This document shows positions 27,300 through 40,131 of a DNA stretch of 64,000 nt, one piece after another (positions within the stretch are counted from its first letter, which is position 1; every line of letters starts with the position of its first letter). A program made the position numbers and the translations under genes. The notes below the pieces were generated by a model that did not search any database, was not told where the DNA came from, and worked only from the letters and a program-made list of their open reading frames with translations. The DNA comes from Bolinopsis microptera (Eukaryota > Ctenophora > Tentaculata > Lobata > Bolinopsidae). Location: the NCBI RefSeq assembly GCF_026151205.1, contig NC_087082.1, forward strand, positions 1,578,001 through 1,642,000, read 5' to 3'.

Positions 27300-30200
27300 A
27301 CAAGGACAGGTGTAACACGTGATCAGTCGTGCCCCTGATAAGGTGTACTAATCATTCTGAAGTACTGAGTACTAAGGGAGAGAGGGCCTCTGCACGTCCT
27401 TAGCCCCCACACTTAGCACCATTTAGCTGTCCCAATTATTGGACCCTGGTCCCACTCTCCTCCTGGCCCCCGAAACCCTGAGTAGTCATTTACAATCTCC
27501 TGAGTAGTCATTAACAGCAGGCTCGTGCCATGTTTTATACCGTTCTTACTAGTTATTGTATCATATATCTCCGGCAAAGGTAGAAACATTCTCTATTAGG
27601 AACACTCACCCCGACTAAGGGCGCTAATTGAACCCTGATCAGCTGTCAATCGGAGCTAATTGTTAGGAAGTTGTGATATCAGGGGTGCTCCGGACCTACT
27701 TCATAGCCCCTACAGCAAACAAGCTGGTTACTTGAAGTGGTTAACCAGTGCACCCTGCAGTGAGTTCCACGGAAACGGGGATCTGACGTCCAATGTATTA
27801 CTTTTGTAATACTTTTGTAAGTGATAAAATATACTGCTTTTAACATTGGTTAAGGGTCATTAGCCGAATTTCAATGGTATCGGCAGTTCAGTGCTCTTCA
27901 GAAGAAACGATTAGAGATTTTAGAGATTTTTGCACGTTACTAAAGATTCAAAAAACGAGTTCTCTGACATTCTTATCCGTCTAACTAAAATGAGCTATTT
28001 TAAGTTAGGATGAAAAAGGGTGAAGTTCAAGTCTAACTTCTTGAATCAAAATCTCTTGTTTGATTGCGTCGAGCCTCCCAAATTACCAGTCCCCGTTCCT
28101 GGCGCTCACAACCGATCACCTGATTGAGTGTGAATTTGAGGTCATGTCACGAGAGAGCCCCCCTCTCTCCCTGGACATTGTAACGGTTATGTGAATCCTG
28201 TGTCCATGTTGCTGGTTGCTAAGCAACACGGAGGGTGCTGTGTTAGGAATCAAATAAATGCCGTGCACAGTGTGACGTTGTGGAGTGTTTGTCAGGAGCA
28301 TTATACTTAGAGTGTCTGTAGAGACAGAAGAGAAGTCTGTGGATCTTGCCTCAATTCGCTCAAATAGATCGATCACGTCTGTTTGCGGGGTTTACAGGGG
28401 TTCTCAAGTTCGGATTTCTGGCTGATTTCTCGATTGTTGCGATTTCTAACTAGCCGTAACTCCGCTAATTCAGCGCTCTAACTTGGGAACGCATTAAAAT
28501 TTGAGTCGGTAAATCTGAGATCTGCTTGATCCAGCCGGCATCCTCTGTCTGCCTCACTCTATCACACGCCCTTGCAAATCCTTCATTTCACCCCCAACAC
28601 TCAAGCCTGTCACGTGATCATTCGTCCGCTGATTTCATTGGCTCTCTGCCAGTTGGACTGGAGTCTGATTGGTTTGGTTTATTCGATGAAATGTGTTGGC
28701 TTGTAACTGCAGTTAGCAGGCGAATTGCCGATATCACTATCGTCTTCAATCAATATCCCATTAACAAATCAATCAATATTAATTAATAAAATGAGGGTTG
28801 GTAGGGCTTCATTTCCGCCAGGTCAGCTGGTTAAGAGCTGGTTTGTTAAAAGCACAGGAATGCTTTCTTCCGGTTAAAATCAGCAAAATAAGAGTTCTTT
28901 GAGAGCTCATAATGTTCTGAAATGAAAATGTGAATTTTAGTCCACATATGGCCTCACCAATCTAAAAATAAATTAAACCTAACTGGTACCGTTGAGAAAG
29001 AAGCTTATGAAAAGAAAAATAAATGTCCGTCCACATGCACAAGATTGAGAGGGGTAAAGGGTCAAAGGGTGTGTCTTTTAACGGAATCTAGTTTCAAGGA
29101 CTAAAAAGTTAGACGTGATACTTGCAAGGCTTGCAGGCCACAGGGGTTGTAAAATATAATGGTTAGCGGATAGTATAGTAACTATATAGTATAGTGACTA
29201 TATTTACAGATATCTCCTTTAATCTTTACAGTTTAAAATATACAGTAATTTCTGGCTGTAACGATAGAGAATTAAGTTTATGATTGATTAGTAGGAGTCA
29301 CGTGGGTGTTAATCCGGTGTTCTGATTGGCCAGTTACAGTTAATCTGGAGCACTGATTGGCGGTCATCCTGTGGAATTACAAAGGCTTAGTATTTTGAGT
29401 TAGTGGTCCGAGTGAAGATTAAAGGAGTATGTTACTAAATAATCTGCTCACTTCTTTCCCCTACACCCACCAACACGACCTTCTTTCTCTCGGTCATCCC
29501 TTACTGTTTTCTCCGTAGTTTCCTTTGCTGTAAAACTCGGTTTAAGCTCATTTTAAAGCGTTGTCAAAGTTTCTGGTAATGGTGGAGGTTACGATGGAAA
29601 TTTCTGGTTGGCCCTTTTTATGACGTTGAAAGAATTCTTGTTTTCAATCGTGTTCTTAAGGCGCGTGGTGGGCATTGTAGCAATGTAAAAATTTGCCAAC
29701 TCTACCGGAAAAAATTCCTGAATTAGATTAGAAAGAAATATTCATCTTATCTTTATCCGCTATAGGCCTATTGTAAAATTCAGAACCGGTAAAATTCAAA
29801 GTCTGAGTTGACCGAAATGTTGGTCAATATGTGGTCCGCTTCTTGTTCGACTGGATTACATTCCCAGGAATTCGGGGTATCAATATATTGACAAGTTACA
29901 AGCCACATTTCAGGATCTCTTCACGATTCATATTCATTAACGCCGATCAGTGAGAGAGCATTGGAATCCTCCCAATCGGGTAGCAGCTAGCCGCTGGTTA
30001 GAAAGTTGAAAATCTCATAAAATAGCTCCTCATGATCTGACTAGCAGCTGGTTAGAAAGTTGAAAATCTCATAAAATAGCTCCCCATGATCTGAATATAA
30101 ACGTTAATTTCCATTTCACTGAACGGACTGCCGGTCAGTTAGCAGTACGTATTAGCTGCTGATTATAAACCCCCATTAGTAAACAGAACCCCGTGATCCT

Positions 30201-30980
30201 GCTGGATCGGCTCCCGATTAGTGTCCGTTCTCTTCAGACCTGTCTTGCTCTCATCCTAACCTAAATAGTGTCCAATCTAACGAGTTCTAACTCCGTCTCG
30301 TCATGCTGTTTAGTCAATAAAAGGCATAGTTCTCGTTCATAAGTCCTTGAACACCAGACTTACGACTGGCTGGGGGTATGGTTAACAATCTGTCTGACTG
30401 AACCCACCTAACCAGCAACAGTGGTACTCCGCGAGGTGTCTAGCTGTGTTTAGTAGCGGCGCTAGTAAGTGAGTGGTGGAGGCTATTTTGATACTCCTCC
30501 TACCCTCCCACCACACTACTTCACCCTGTCTACTACTTCTCCACGTTACTCTGACTCAAGTAATGAATTGGTTTAACTTCTTCTTCTTCCCCGCACCTCT
30601 CTGGCCGGTCAACCGCAGCATCACCAGATACCTGTGTAGTTTAATTGAATAATAATCGAGTAGTAATGGAGTGAAGATGAACCGCTATAAAAACCAAGCT
30701 GTGCTTCAAGAAACTTTTAAAATAATGTCCCTATCATTTGATTTCATGGGTACTGGACAGTCCTGTAATACACTACAATATAAAGTCACAATATAAAGCC
30801 AGTCAGGCATGCTTACATCTGGGAATTGCTGGTGTACAGAACGATCACTTGTCTTACAGAAACAGTATCGTTATGGTAGGACCTGGCTGTTATGGCAAAT
30901 ATAGAGCTGTCACTCTGTATAAATAGGAGGAGGGTGTTATGTCAGATCCAGATTTAGAGTAAGATCAATACAATTCTACC
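27300..30980. other. Non-coding tract without a recognisable gene
   Basis: No coding exon is recognised. Notable sites are an X-box-like GTTGCTAAGCAAC at 28215-28227 and E-boxes paired with ATTGG boxes near 28610-28670 and 29300-29360. The remainder is unique AT-rich sequence. Confidence 0.55.
29993..30100. repeat. Tandem duplication of a 54-bp segment
   Basis: Two copies of a 54-bp unit begin GCTGGTTAGAAAGTTGAAAA and differ at only a few positions. Confidence 0.8.
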
Positions 30981-30984
30981 CTCA

Positions 30985-31060
30985 GTGACCAGTACTTTAC
31001 CCACCCTGACCAGTACTCCCTGACCAGTACTCCCTGACCAGTACTCCCTGACCAGTACTA
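30985..31060. repeat. 14-bp tandem repeat TCCCTGACCAGTAC
   Basis: About five copies occur, the later ones exact. It stands immediately upstream of the 31-bp satellite. Confidence 0.85.
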
Positions 31061-31104
31061 TCCTCTAGTACCTACTGTAAATAACCCTGTACTTGTACCG
31101 GCTC

Positions 31105-34100
31105 GAGTGCTACACAGTGTTCTGTAGGGTACGGGGAGTGCTACACAGTGTTCTGTAGGGTACGGGGAGTGCTACACAGTGTTCTGTAGGGTACGGGGAG
31201 TGCTACACAGTGTTCTGTAGGGTACGGGGAGTGCTACACAGTGTTCTGTAGGGTACGGGGAGTGCTACACAGTGTTCTGTAGGGTACGGGGAGTGCTACA
31301 CAGTGTTCTGTAGGGTACGGGGAGTGCTACACAGTGTTCTGTAGGGTACGGGGAGTGCTACACAGTGTTCTGTAGGGTACGGGGAGTGCTACACAGTGTT
31401 CTGTAGGGTACGGGGAGTGCTACACAGTGTTCTGTAGGGTACGGGGAGTGCTACACAGTGTTCTGTAGGGTACGGGGAGTGCTACACAGTGTTCTGTAGG
31501 GTACGGGGAGTGCTACACAGTGTTCTGTAGGGTACGGGGAGTGCTACACAGTGTTCTGTAGGGTACGGGGAGTGCTACACAGTGTTCTGTAGGGTACGGG
31601 GAGTGCTACACAGTGTTCTGTAGGGTACGGGGAGTGCTACACAGTGTTCTGTAGGGTACGGGGAGTGCTACACAGTGTTCTGTAGGGTACGGGGAGTGCT
31701 ACACAGTGTTCTGTAGGGTACGGGGAGTGCTACACAGTGTTCTGTAGGGTACGGGGAGTGCTACACAGTGTTCTGTAGGGTACGGGGAGTGCTACACAGT
31801 GTTCTGTAGGGTACGGGGAGTGCTACACAGTGTTCTGTAGGGTACGGGGAGTGCTACACAGTGTTCTGTAGGGTACGGGGAGTGCTACACAGTGTTCTGT
31901 AGGGTACGGGGAGTGCTACACAGTGTTCTGTAGGGTACGGGGAGTGCTACACAGTGTTCTGTAGGGTACGGGGAGTGCTACACAGTGTTCTGTAGGGTAC
32001 GGGGAGTGCTACACAGTGTTCTGTAGGGTACGGGGAGTGCTACACAGTGTTCTGTAGGGTACGGGGAGTGCTACACAGTGTTCTGTAGGGTACGGGGAGT
32101 GCTACACAGTGTTCTGTAGGGTACGGGGAGTGCTACACAGTGTTCTGTAGGGTACGGGGAGTGCTACACAGTGTTCTGTAGGGTACGGGGAGTGCTACAC
32201 AGTGTTCTGTAGGGTACGGGGAGTGCTACACAGTGTTCTGTAGGGTACGGGGAGTGCTACACAGTGTTCTGTAGGGTACGGGGAGTGCTACACAGTGTTC
32301 TGTAGGGTACGGGGAGTGCTACACAGTGTTCTGTAGGGTACGGGGAGTGCTACACAGTGTTCTGTAGGGTACGGGGAGTGCTACACAGTGTTCTGTAGGG
32401 TACGGGGAGTGCTACACAGTGTTCTGTAGGGTACGGGGAGTGCTACACAGTGTTCTGTAGGGTACGGGGAGTGCTACACAGTGTTCTGTAGGGTACGGGG
32501 AGTGCTACACAGTGTTCTGTAGGGTACGGGGAGTGCTACACAGTGTTCTGTAGGGTACGGGGAGTGCTACACAGTGTTCTGTAGGGTACGGGGAGTGCTA
32601 CACAGTGTTCTGTAGGGTACGGGGAGTGCTACACAGTGTTCTGTAGGGTACGGGGAGTGCTACACAGTGTTCTGTAGGGTACGGGGAGTGCTACACAGTG
32701 TTCTGTAGGGTACGGGGAGTGCTACACAGTGTTCTGTAGGGTACGGGGAGTGCTACACAGTGTTCTGTAGGGTACGGGGAGTGCTACACAGTGTTCTGTA
32801 GGGTACGGGGAGTGCTACACAGTGTTCTGTAGGGTACGGGGAGTGCTACACAGTGTTCTGTAGGGTACGGGGAGTGCTACACAGTGTTCTGTAGGGTACG
32901 GGGAGTGCTACACAGTGTTCTGTAGGGTACGGGGAGTGCTACACAGTGTTCTGTAGGGTACGGGGAGTGCTACACAGTGTTCTGTAGGGTACGGGGAGTG
33001 CTACACAGTGTTCTGTAGGGTACGGGGAGTGCTACACAGTGTTCTGTAGGGTACGGGGAGTGCTACACAGTGTTCTGTAGGGTACGGGGAGTGCTACACA
33101 GTGTTCTGTAGGGTACGGGGAGTGCTACACAGTGTTCTGTAGGGTACGGGGAGTGCTACACAGTGTTCTGTAGGGTACGGGGAGTGCTACACAGTGTTCT
33201 GTAGGGTACGGGGAGTGCTACACAGTGTTCTGTAGGGTACGGGGAGTGCTACACAGTGTTCTGTAGGGTACGGGGAGTGCTACACAGTGTTCTGTAGGGT
33301 ACGGGGAGTGCTACACAGTGTTCTGTAGGGTACGGGGAGTGCTACACAGTGTTCTGTAGGGTACGGGGAGTGCTACACAGTGTTCTGTAGGGTACGGGGA
33401 GTGCTACACAGTGTTCTGTAGGGTACGGGGAGTGCTACACAGTGTTCTGTAGGGTACGGGGAGTGCTACACAGTGTTCTGTAGGGTACGGGGAGTGCTAC
33501 ACAGTGTTCTGTAGGGTACGGGGAGTGCTACACAGTGTTCTGTAGGGTACGGGGAGTGCTACACAGTGTTCTGTAGGGTACGGGGAGTGCTACACAGTGT
33601 TCTGTAGGGTACGGGGAGTGCTACACAGTGTTCTGTAGGGTACGGGGAGTGCTACACAGTGTTCTGTAGGGTACGGGGAGTGCTACACAGTGTTCTGTAG
33701 GGTACGGGGAGTGCTACACAGTGTTCTGTAGGGTACGGGGAGTGCTACACAGTGTTCTGTAGGGTACGGGGAGTGCTACACAGTGTTCTGTAGGGTACGG
33801 GGAGTGCTACACAGTGTTCTGTAGGGTACGGGGAGTGCTACACAGTGTTCTGTAGGGTACGGGGAGTGCTACACAGTGTTCTGTAGGGTACGGGGAGTGC
33901 TACACAGTGTTCTGTAGGGTACGGGGAGTGCTACACAGTGTTCTGTAGGGTACGGGGAGTGCTACACAGTGTTCTGTAGGGTACGGGGAGTGCTACACAG
34001 TGTTCTGTAGGGTACGGGGAGTGCTACACAGTGTTCTGTAGGGTACGGGGAGTGCTACACAGTGTTCTGTAGGGTACGGGGAGTGCTACACAGTGTTCTG

Positions 34101-34235
34101 TAGGGTACGGGGAGTGCTACACAGTGTTCTGTAGGGTACGGGGAGTGCTACACAGTGTTCTGTAGGGTACGGGGAGTGCTACACAGTGTTCTGTAGGGTA
34201 CGGGGAGTGCTACACAGTGTTCTGTAGGGTACGGG
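31105..34235. repeat. 31-bp satellite, 101 apparently identical copies
   Basis: The unit is GAGTGCTACACAGTGTTCTG followed by TAGGGTACGGG. The first copy starts at 31105 and the last at 34205, exactly 100 periods apart. I saw no substitution or indel in the array by eye. Each unit has a GGG and a GGGG run three bases apart, and CTACA and TGTAG halves that could pair. The period is not a multiple of three, so no long frame survives. Confidence 0.97.
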
Positions 34236-34239
34236 ACTG

Positions 34240-36950
34240 GGGCTGACTGAGGGTGTCAAGATTATTTTAAATTTTAAATCCAGTTCCCACTGAAGATTAC
34301 TGTTCATTGTTCAGCACTAATTTTACCTCTCTATAATTTAGTCCACCCCGGATCATGACAGATCCACCGACCACGTGACCATGTGACCTTGTCACTCCAT
34401 ATTATTTATTTTTGTAAAATACCACAATTACCAACTGTCTCTGTCATAATATTATCATTACTAAAAGCAACTATCCGCGTGGTTTCGAAAAAACATCGTC
34501 ATGACCTGAAAACCTCAGCTGTACCGTTTAAATTTGTTGCAGGGTTATCGGAATTTTCTAGTTTCGCCCACGTCCCACCTGTTGTACACGTGACCAGTTT
34601 CTCAGAAATCTATTTGCTGCTCTCGGTTTTGTTTACTGACTTATCCACCCGTTGAAAACATATCCAGGATTCCAGGGTACCCGGTTTTAACAGCTTTTCG
34701 CGGAATTAACTTGCCCAAAATACTCGTAATGATGATGTTAATGTTAAAATAACTTGGTCGATTGATAGTGTGTATATAAAGGGATGATTCAAAATGAGCC
34801 CAACTGAAATCAGTGCATTTTAAAATAGCTATAGATATAAATAAGCTGCAGATTGCCACTCAAATTTTGTAGATGTAATGTACATATTTAAACATATCTT
34901 ATAATGATTGCAGTGTATTGTGGGCTTGGTGGCAGGCGGCAGCCATAATAATTGGCCTTCAGTTTCAAAATTCAGCGTATAAATTTGCTACTGGTACAAA
35001 AAAAGTATTTTAATTGTGACGCAAAATGGCAATTTTACGAAAGTTCAACATTTTGACTTACTTAAGGAAGAAATTGTAAATCATATTTTGCTATTCAGAT
35101 CTTGATGTTTTACAAACAGAAAGGCCGTTTGATAATATGCCGCTTTTAAGTCCTCTCAAAGACCCCATAATTGTCTTCACCAATACGTGACAAGCGACCG
35201 ACCATACCTTGGGCTTTGTGAACCATGATTTCTCCGGAAATAAGTTGCAATCATCAGAATTTCAGGTTGATTTGACCAGTTTTCACAAAACATGCATCCA
35301 GCTGACCATCCTACTTAAATCCACAGGATATGTCTTTAATTGGGAAGATTTTCTTAATTCGACTAACACAGCCCGCGCACGTGCAAGTTCTCGGAGTGTG
35401 CTGTTCTGATTGGTCACTGTGGATCACGTGGGCACATGTCAACCTCTTATTGGTACTAACGGTTGATTAGGAAGATCGCGTGCCGTTAACTTGATTAAAA
35501 CAAACATCCGACTATCTAGCCCTCTCCATCAATCAGCGCCATCCTATCAATTATAATGTTTATCATTATTTCAGGCTCACGGCGTGCTGACTGACTGCCC
35601 ACGTGGGTTGCCCACGTGACGTGTCATGTACCACGTGTCATAGTGTTCCTGACCTGATCACCCCACGTGACCGGACTAAAACCTGGCAATGGGCTGACAG
35701 GTGAAAATCCTGCACATCAGAAGCCATACTCGTCTACCCTTGATTGTAATTCGAATTAAAACATTAACAGGTATTTATTTTAATGAATTACGGGGAAGTT
35801 AAAACTATTGTTTCTAACATGGACCCCTCCCAAAGTTGCACGGAGGTCGGAGATTTTAACTTGTTTCTATTAATAATGGAGTGATAATCTAGTAATGATT
35901 CTCACGTATTTCATAATATACTTTCAAAGATATCGGGGTAAACTTTTTAACACTTTCCCCTTCTCCTCCATGACACTTGTGACACTTGCCATTTGGGAGG
36001 GGTCTATTTTACATATAATAACGGGTTTCTTACTCAATGCAAGTGATGAATAAATGGTAAATTTCAAACGGTGTGCGAAGTAGTAATTATCACTGATAAA
36101 ACTATCATTTCAGATTTGGGAAACCGGAGAATAATACCAACTTTCTCTGAAGAAAATGGATCATAATGTGGGAGGAAATGTTTCGCTAGAAACTGTCTCT
36201 AAACTCTATAGTCTATAAGTATTTAGTATACGTCCTGACAATAAATTTGTACAAATTCTTATACCTTATTGAACGTATGATATATATAGCTGAATTGAAT
36301 ACGATTATTGGTTGTATATTCCAATTTTTGCGTTGAATCCCATTTTACCTAACCCTTCCTCTTTCTGCCCTATTGGTATGTAACGAGACTGTTTGTCTAT
36401 GGGTATTAGACAATAGACGTGATTAAATTTTACAACATTATATTAACGGAGTGTCTGGAAAATGTCTAATAGAAAGTCTAGATTCATAATTTATATAGAA
36501 TTATGCGTATTGAATTTATCCCATTATTTTCGGTTGACTGATTGCATTCTATAATTGTATCTGAATATTTATTTCTGATGCGGAGTCCTGCTATTATTAT
36601 TAACATGTAAAAGAACTTTCTCCCGCTTTTGGCTCTACTGTGTTTCAAGCAATTGCCAATTATAGCGATTATTGAACTGTTTTAAAGAATAAAAAGAAGT
36701 GATTTACATTTTACTGTCACAAGATTTAATTGATGAAACCAATTTAACAATTATATTAGATACTGTCATACTTGTAAGTTACAATTTATTATCTGAAATG
36801 AAATGTTTTCTTTGGTTTCTTTCGTAAATGAATCATTTTCACGACTGCTAAATTAAAATATCAGATAGACATTATCAAAACATTTGTATTTGCACACCAT
36901 AAGTCACAAACCATCCACTAAATATTTCTCATAATATTGAGCAGTTTAAT
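34240..36950. other. Non-coding tract without a recognisable gene
   Basis: No coding exon is recognised. It has E-boxes near 34371, 34585, 35376 and 35423 and a group of four near 35600-35665. From 35.9 kb it turns strongly AT-rich and featureless. Confidence 0.55.
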
Positions 36951-36955
36951 TTGAT

Positions 36956-37377
36956 GCCCAGTTCACTGTTGTATGCCGTCTTGTTTCGATCATACCTTTC
37001 GAGAATTTGGATCTCCTAAATGAAAGATAAAAAATAAAAGCAAAGCCATTCAGATATTGCGTAGAATAATATATAAGTAATATATAAATAATTAACAAAT
37101 ATTGATGTAACAAACAAGTATTACTTTTCTACATTCTCACGGCGTAACACCTGGAGCGCAAGACTCGTGTGCGCGGCTCCGTCTTTTCTCAGCCAACTAT
37201 TAAAGAAGTATCATTATACTATAATTTATTGTGAGCTGAGCGATACGGGGCTTGCAACTGCTAAGCTAATACTTGAGCTATCCTAGTAGCCCAGTTCACA
37301 GTTGTATGCCGTCATACCATTCGAGAATTTGGATCTCCTAAATGAAAGATAAAAATAAAAGCCATTCAGACATTGCG
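36956..37377 (-). repeat. Direct repeats flanking a tRNA-like SINE candidate
   Basis: Segments 36956-37061 and 37289-37377 are direct repeats sharing GAGAATTTGGATCTCCTAAA and flanking sequence. Between them, the minus strand at about 37230-37300 reads GGATAGCTCAAGTATTAG and then GTTGCAAGCCCC. This resembles the D-arm and anticodon-arm parts of a tRNA, as in tRNA-derived SINEs. The expected B-box (GGTTCGANTCC) is not clear. This could be a degraded SINE pair, or chance similarity. Confidence 0.35.
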
Positions 37378-37392
37378 CTATTGCAGATTGCA

Positions 37393-37467
37393 GTTAACGG
37401 GTGATACTCGTAAAATATCTGTTCCATATACAGGACCGTCGACGAGTCCAACTCGGCGCGCGTCCTG
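37393..37467 (+). repeat. Local repeat family, copy 1
   Basis: This copy contains TTAACGGGTGATACTCGTAA, AAATATCTGTT and, further on, TCGGCGCGCGTC. A second copy lies at 39399-39450, and part of the pattern recurs in the fold-back element between them. Confidence 0.6.
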
Positions 37468-38366
37468 GTAGGTTGTAAACCTACAAGATTGCAGTTGCAC
37501 TATTATTATTAATTTTTTAACTTATTAAATTTGTGGTTAACACTAATGTAGCTGTACCAAACGCAACACGGTTCTGTTCCAGTTTATACAAATGCAACTG
37601 TACTTTTCGGTTTAATGTTATAAAATGTAAGGTCAAAGGTGGAACTTCAAGCCTGAGAGCAATATGAATATGTTATGCATGAAGAATAATTTTTAAATAT
37701 TTTGCGTTTCTACTGCAATTGCATTATATTTCTACATTCTAGCAGTTTTACTATCTGCACCACAATCTGTACGAAATATGAATTATTTAACTGTTAACAT
37801 TACACTAATAAATCATTTGCCACTTAGGCACAATTATTTAAAAATTGAAAAATTCCAACGATACATCATATTCTTAATTACGTAATAACATTAATCATTA
37901 ATAAAATAAGACAACTCGGTATTGAAATCAAAATAAACAAGCGCGGCGTTTTAAAATTCACTATACCATATATAATACATCTACCCAGAAAACCTTACTG
38001 GCTGGCGGGCTCGCTAGAGGTGGTTTAATTTAAACAAACGGTTTGTACTCGCGCGTGACATTGGACATTAAGTGATTTGCACGCGTGATCTGACACAGTC
38101 CAATCTTCAACATTCAAGCACCCATGAGCACGTGACACAATTCAGCCAATCAGACGACAAGAATCCACAAAGTTAAAGTTGCAAACTTTTGATCAGCCCA
38201 AAATGAGACTTTTCTGAAGATTTTGAAATAACTCGACAACTACGTTATTTTTACAAAACGTTATTTTTACAAAACGAACATTTTGAAAAACATTTTGAAA
38301 AAAAAACACCGAAAGTCTCTATCTCTTTTACTTTCAAAGTTAGGTCCCATCCAGTAAAGTTTTTTT

Positions 38367-39030
38367 GGGTACAAAATACTTTAAAATTGTTTAAAATTTA
38401 AAAGTGCAAGTTATAATTAAATTAAATTGTAGGTACGACGCGCCTGTTGGATACCAGTTGGATACCAGTAAAATAATGCATTGCGCTACAAATACCGTAC
38501 CATCAACCATAAATTTGTAATATTAACACGCGCGCCGAGTTATTTCATTATTGATAACTTTGCTCTAACCAGAGCCCTCTCGCTTGCAGTAGCGCGCGAC
38601 CGAGTAGCCATGTGTCTACGCGTACTGCGTGACGCGCTTGGCGGTCGCGCGCGCGCGACCGCCAAGCGCGTCACGCAGTACGCGTATACACATGGCTATG
38701 TGAATTGATAACTCATCGACGGTTAATTCTATATTTCAAATGATCACATGAAATGAATGTTGTGCGAGTATAATTTTTTATAAAAATGATACTCGCACAA
38801 TATTGCATTCATTTGTGATTTGAAATATTCAATTAACCGTCGATGAGTTATTAATAATGAAATTACTCGGCGCGCGTGTTAATACGCGTACAATTTATGG
38901 TTGATGGTACGGTATTTGTAGCGCAATGCACAACTGGTATCCAACAGGCGCATTGTATCTTCAATCTAATTTAATTCTCACTTGCACTTGCACTTTTAAA
39001 TTTTAAACAATTTTAAAGTATCTTTTGACC
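38367..39030. mobile_element. Fold-back element with nested hairpins
   Basis: The outer arms (about 38367-38545 and 38845-39030) are inverted repeats. They include GCGCTACAAATACCGTACCA on the left and its complement on the right. Two further hairpins lie inside. The first, 38606-38697, is a 92-bp palindrome with one mismatched pair and a GC-rich core. The second, about 38703-38855, has arms containing AACTCATCGACGGTTAATT. No transposase is encoded. The architecture matches fold-back or MITE-like elements. I could not find a target duplication. Confidence 0.75.
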
Positions 39031-39830
39031 ATTGTTAACGGTCTGGCCCGGCGCGCGCTACTTCGTAGCACTTGCCATCGAGAGAAGAAAGCGGGGCGCG
39101 CTACTTCGAAGAAATTTAAACGAGTAACATCCGTCAAAAGTATCTTGTACTCAAAAAAAGTTAAATTTTTTTGCCATATTATTGATTCACGATGTCAATC
39201 CTTTGCATCTCGCCGATCTGCATACATAAGTTGCGAGAAGCATTATTGGATGCGCGCGCGCGACCCAGTAGTGCATCGCGCTACAAGCCATATTACAACA
39301 AATAATAATATCATAATAAACATATTTAAAATTGAACATCCGATAATAAACTCGTGAAAATTAGATATGCACTATGTAAAATACTTTTTTATTATATATT
39401 AACGGGCGATACTCTTAAAATATTTGTTACAATTCGGCGCGCGTCTTGAACTATATATTACTCGAAAATTCATCTCAATCATAAATTTCTATCAGCACGG
39501 TGCTAGTCACTTATTATAATGACGGCGCCGAGCCTAAACTAATGAATTCAACAAAAAATTTTAAAGCAGAAGTGAAAGTTATTCTAAAAATATTTCATTA
39601 ACTGACTTGTATTCTAAATGGTTAAATTTCATAAATCAATAGTCCATAATGTCTTGTTTCACGTTGTAGCCCTGCAGCGCACGAGTGCACGGCTTCCAGC
39701 TTCGTCGGTTTTTTTATTTTTATTTGAAAATTCAATTAATCATTATATATATAAATCAAGCGTTACATTTCAGCCATGCAAAATTACAATGACATATTTT
39801 GATTACTAAATGATAAATGGTACTGCAATA
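39031..39830. other. Repeat-derived AT-rich stretch, no gene
   Basis: Two GCGCGCTACTTCG motifs near 39053 and 39098 and a GATGCGCGCGCGCGACC segment near 39250 resemble parts of the adjacent fold-back element. No coding exon is seen. Confidence 0.5.
39399..39450 (+). repeat. Local repeat family, copy 2
   Basis: This segment matches 37393-37467 with an internal deletion. It keeps ACGGGCGATACTCTTAAAAT and TCGGCGCGCGTCTTG. Confidence 0.6.
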
Positions 39831-40131
39831 TAAGTTGTTTAATGTTTGGCCGGATGACAACTAACGAGAAAAATAAACTTGATTATATAATAATTAATTC
39901 GGCTGAACCAACACATAGCAAGAGCCACATTAACGTTGGGGCCGTCTACCAAATTTGAATGACAAACATTAACAAGAAATCAAACATATCATAAATAATT
40001 ATAAGGATTTTGTCCATTACAATTCCGTCACAACTGATAAAGAAAAAAGAAAAGGACAAGCAGATAGGAAATTGGACGGACAGAATTGTAACCAACAAAA
40101 ACAAATTTCTGAGACTCATAAGACTGATGAG

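Noticed and set aside
31105-34235. CRISPR-like array
   Set aside because: Units are directly adjacent with no variable spacers, and the genome is eukaryotic. It is a satellite.
38481-38708. Arg/Ala-rich 75-codon frame
   Set aside because: It lies wholly in the hairpin of the fold-back element.
39025-39357. 110-codon plus-strand frame
   Set aside because: It overlaps repeat-derived DNA and has no recognisable content.
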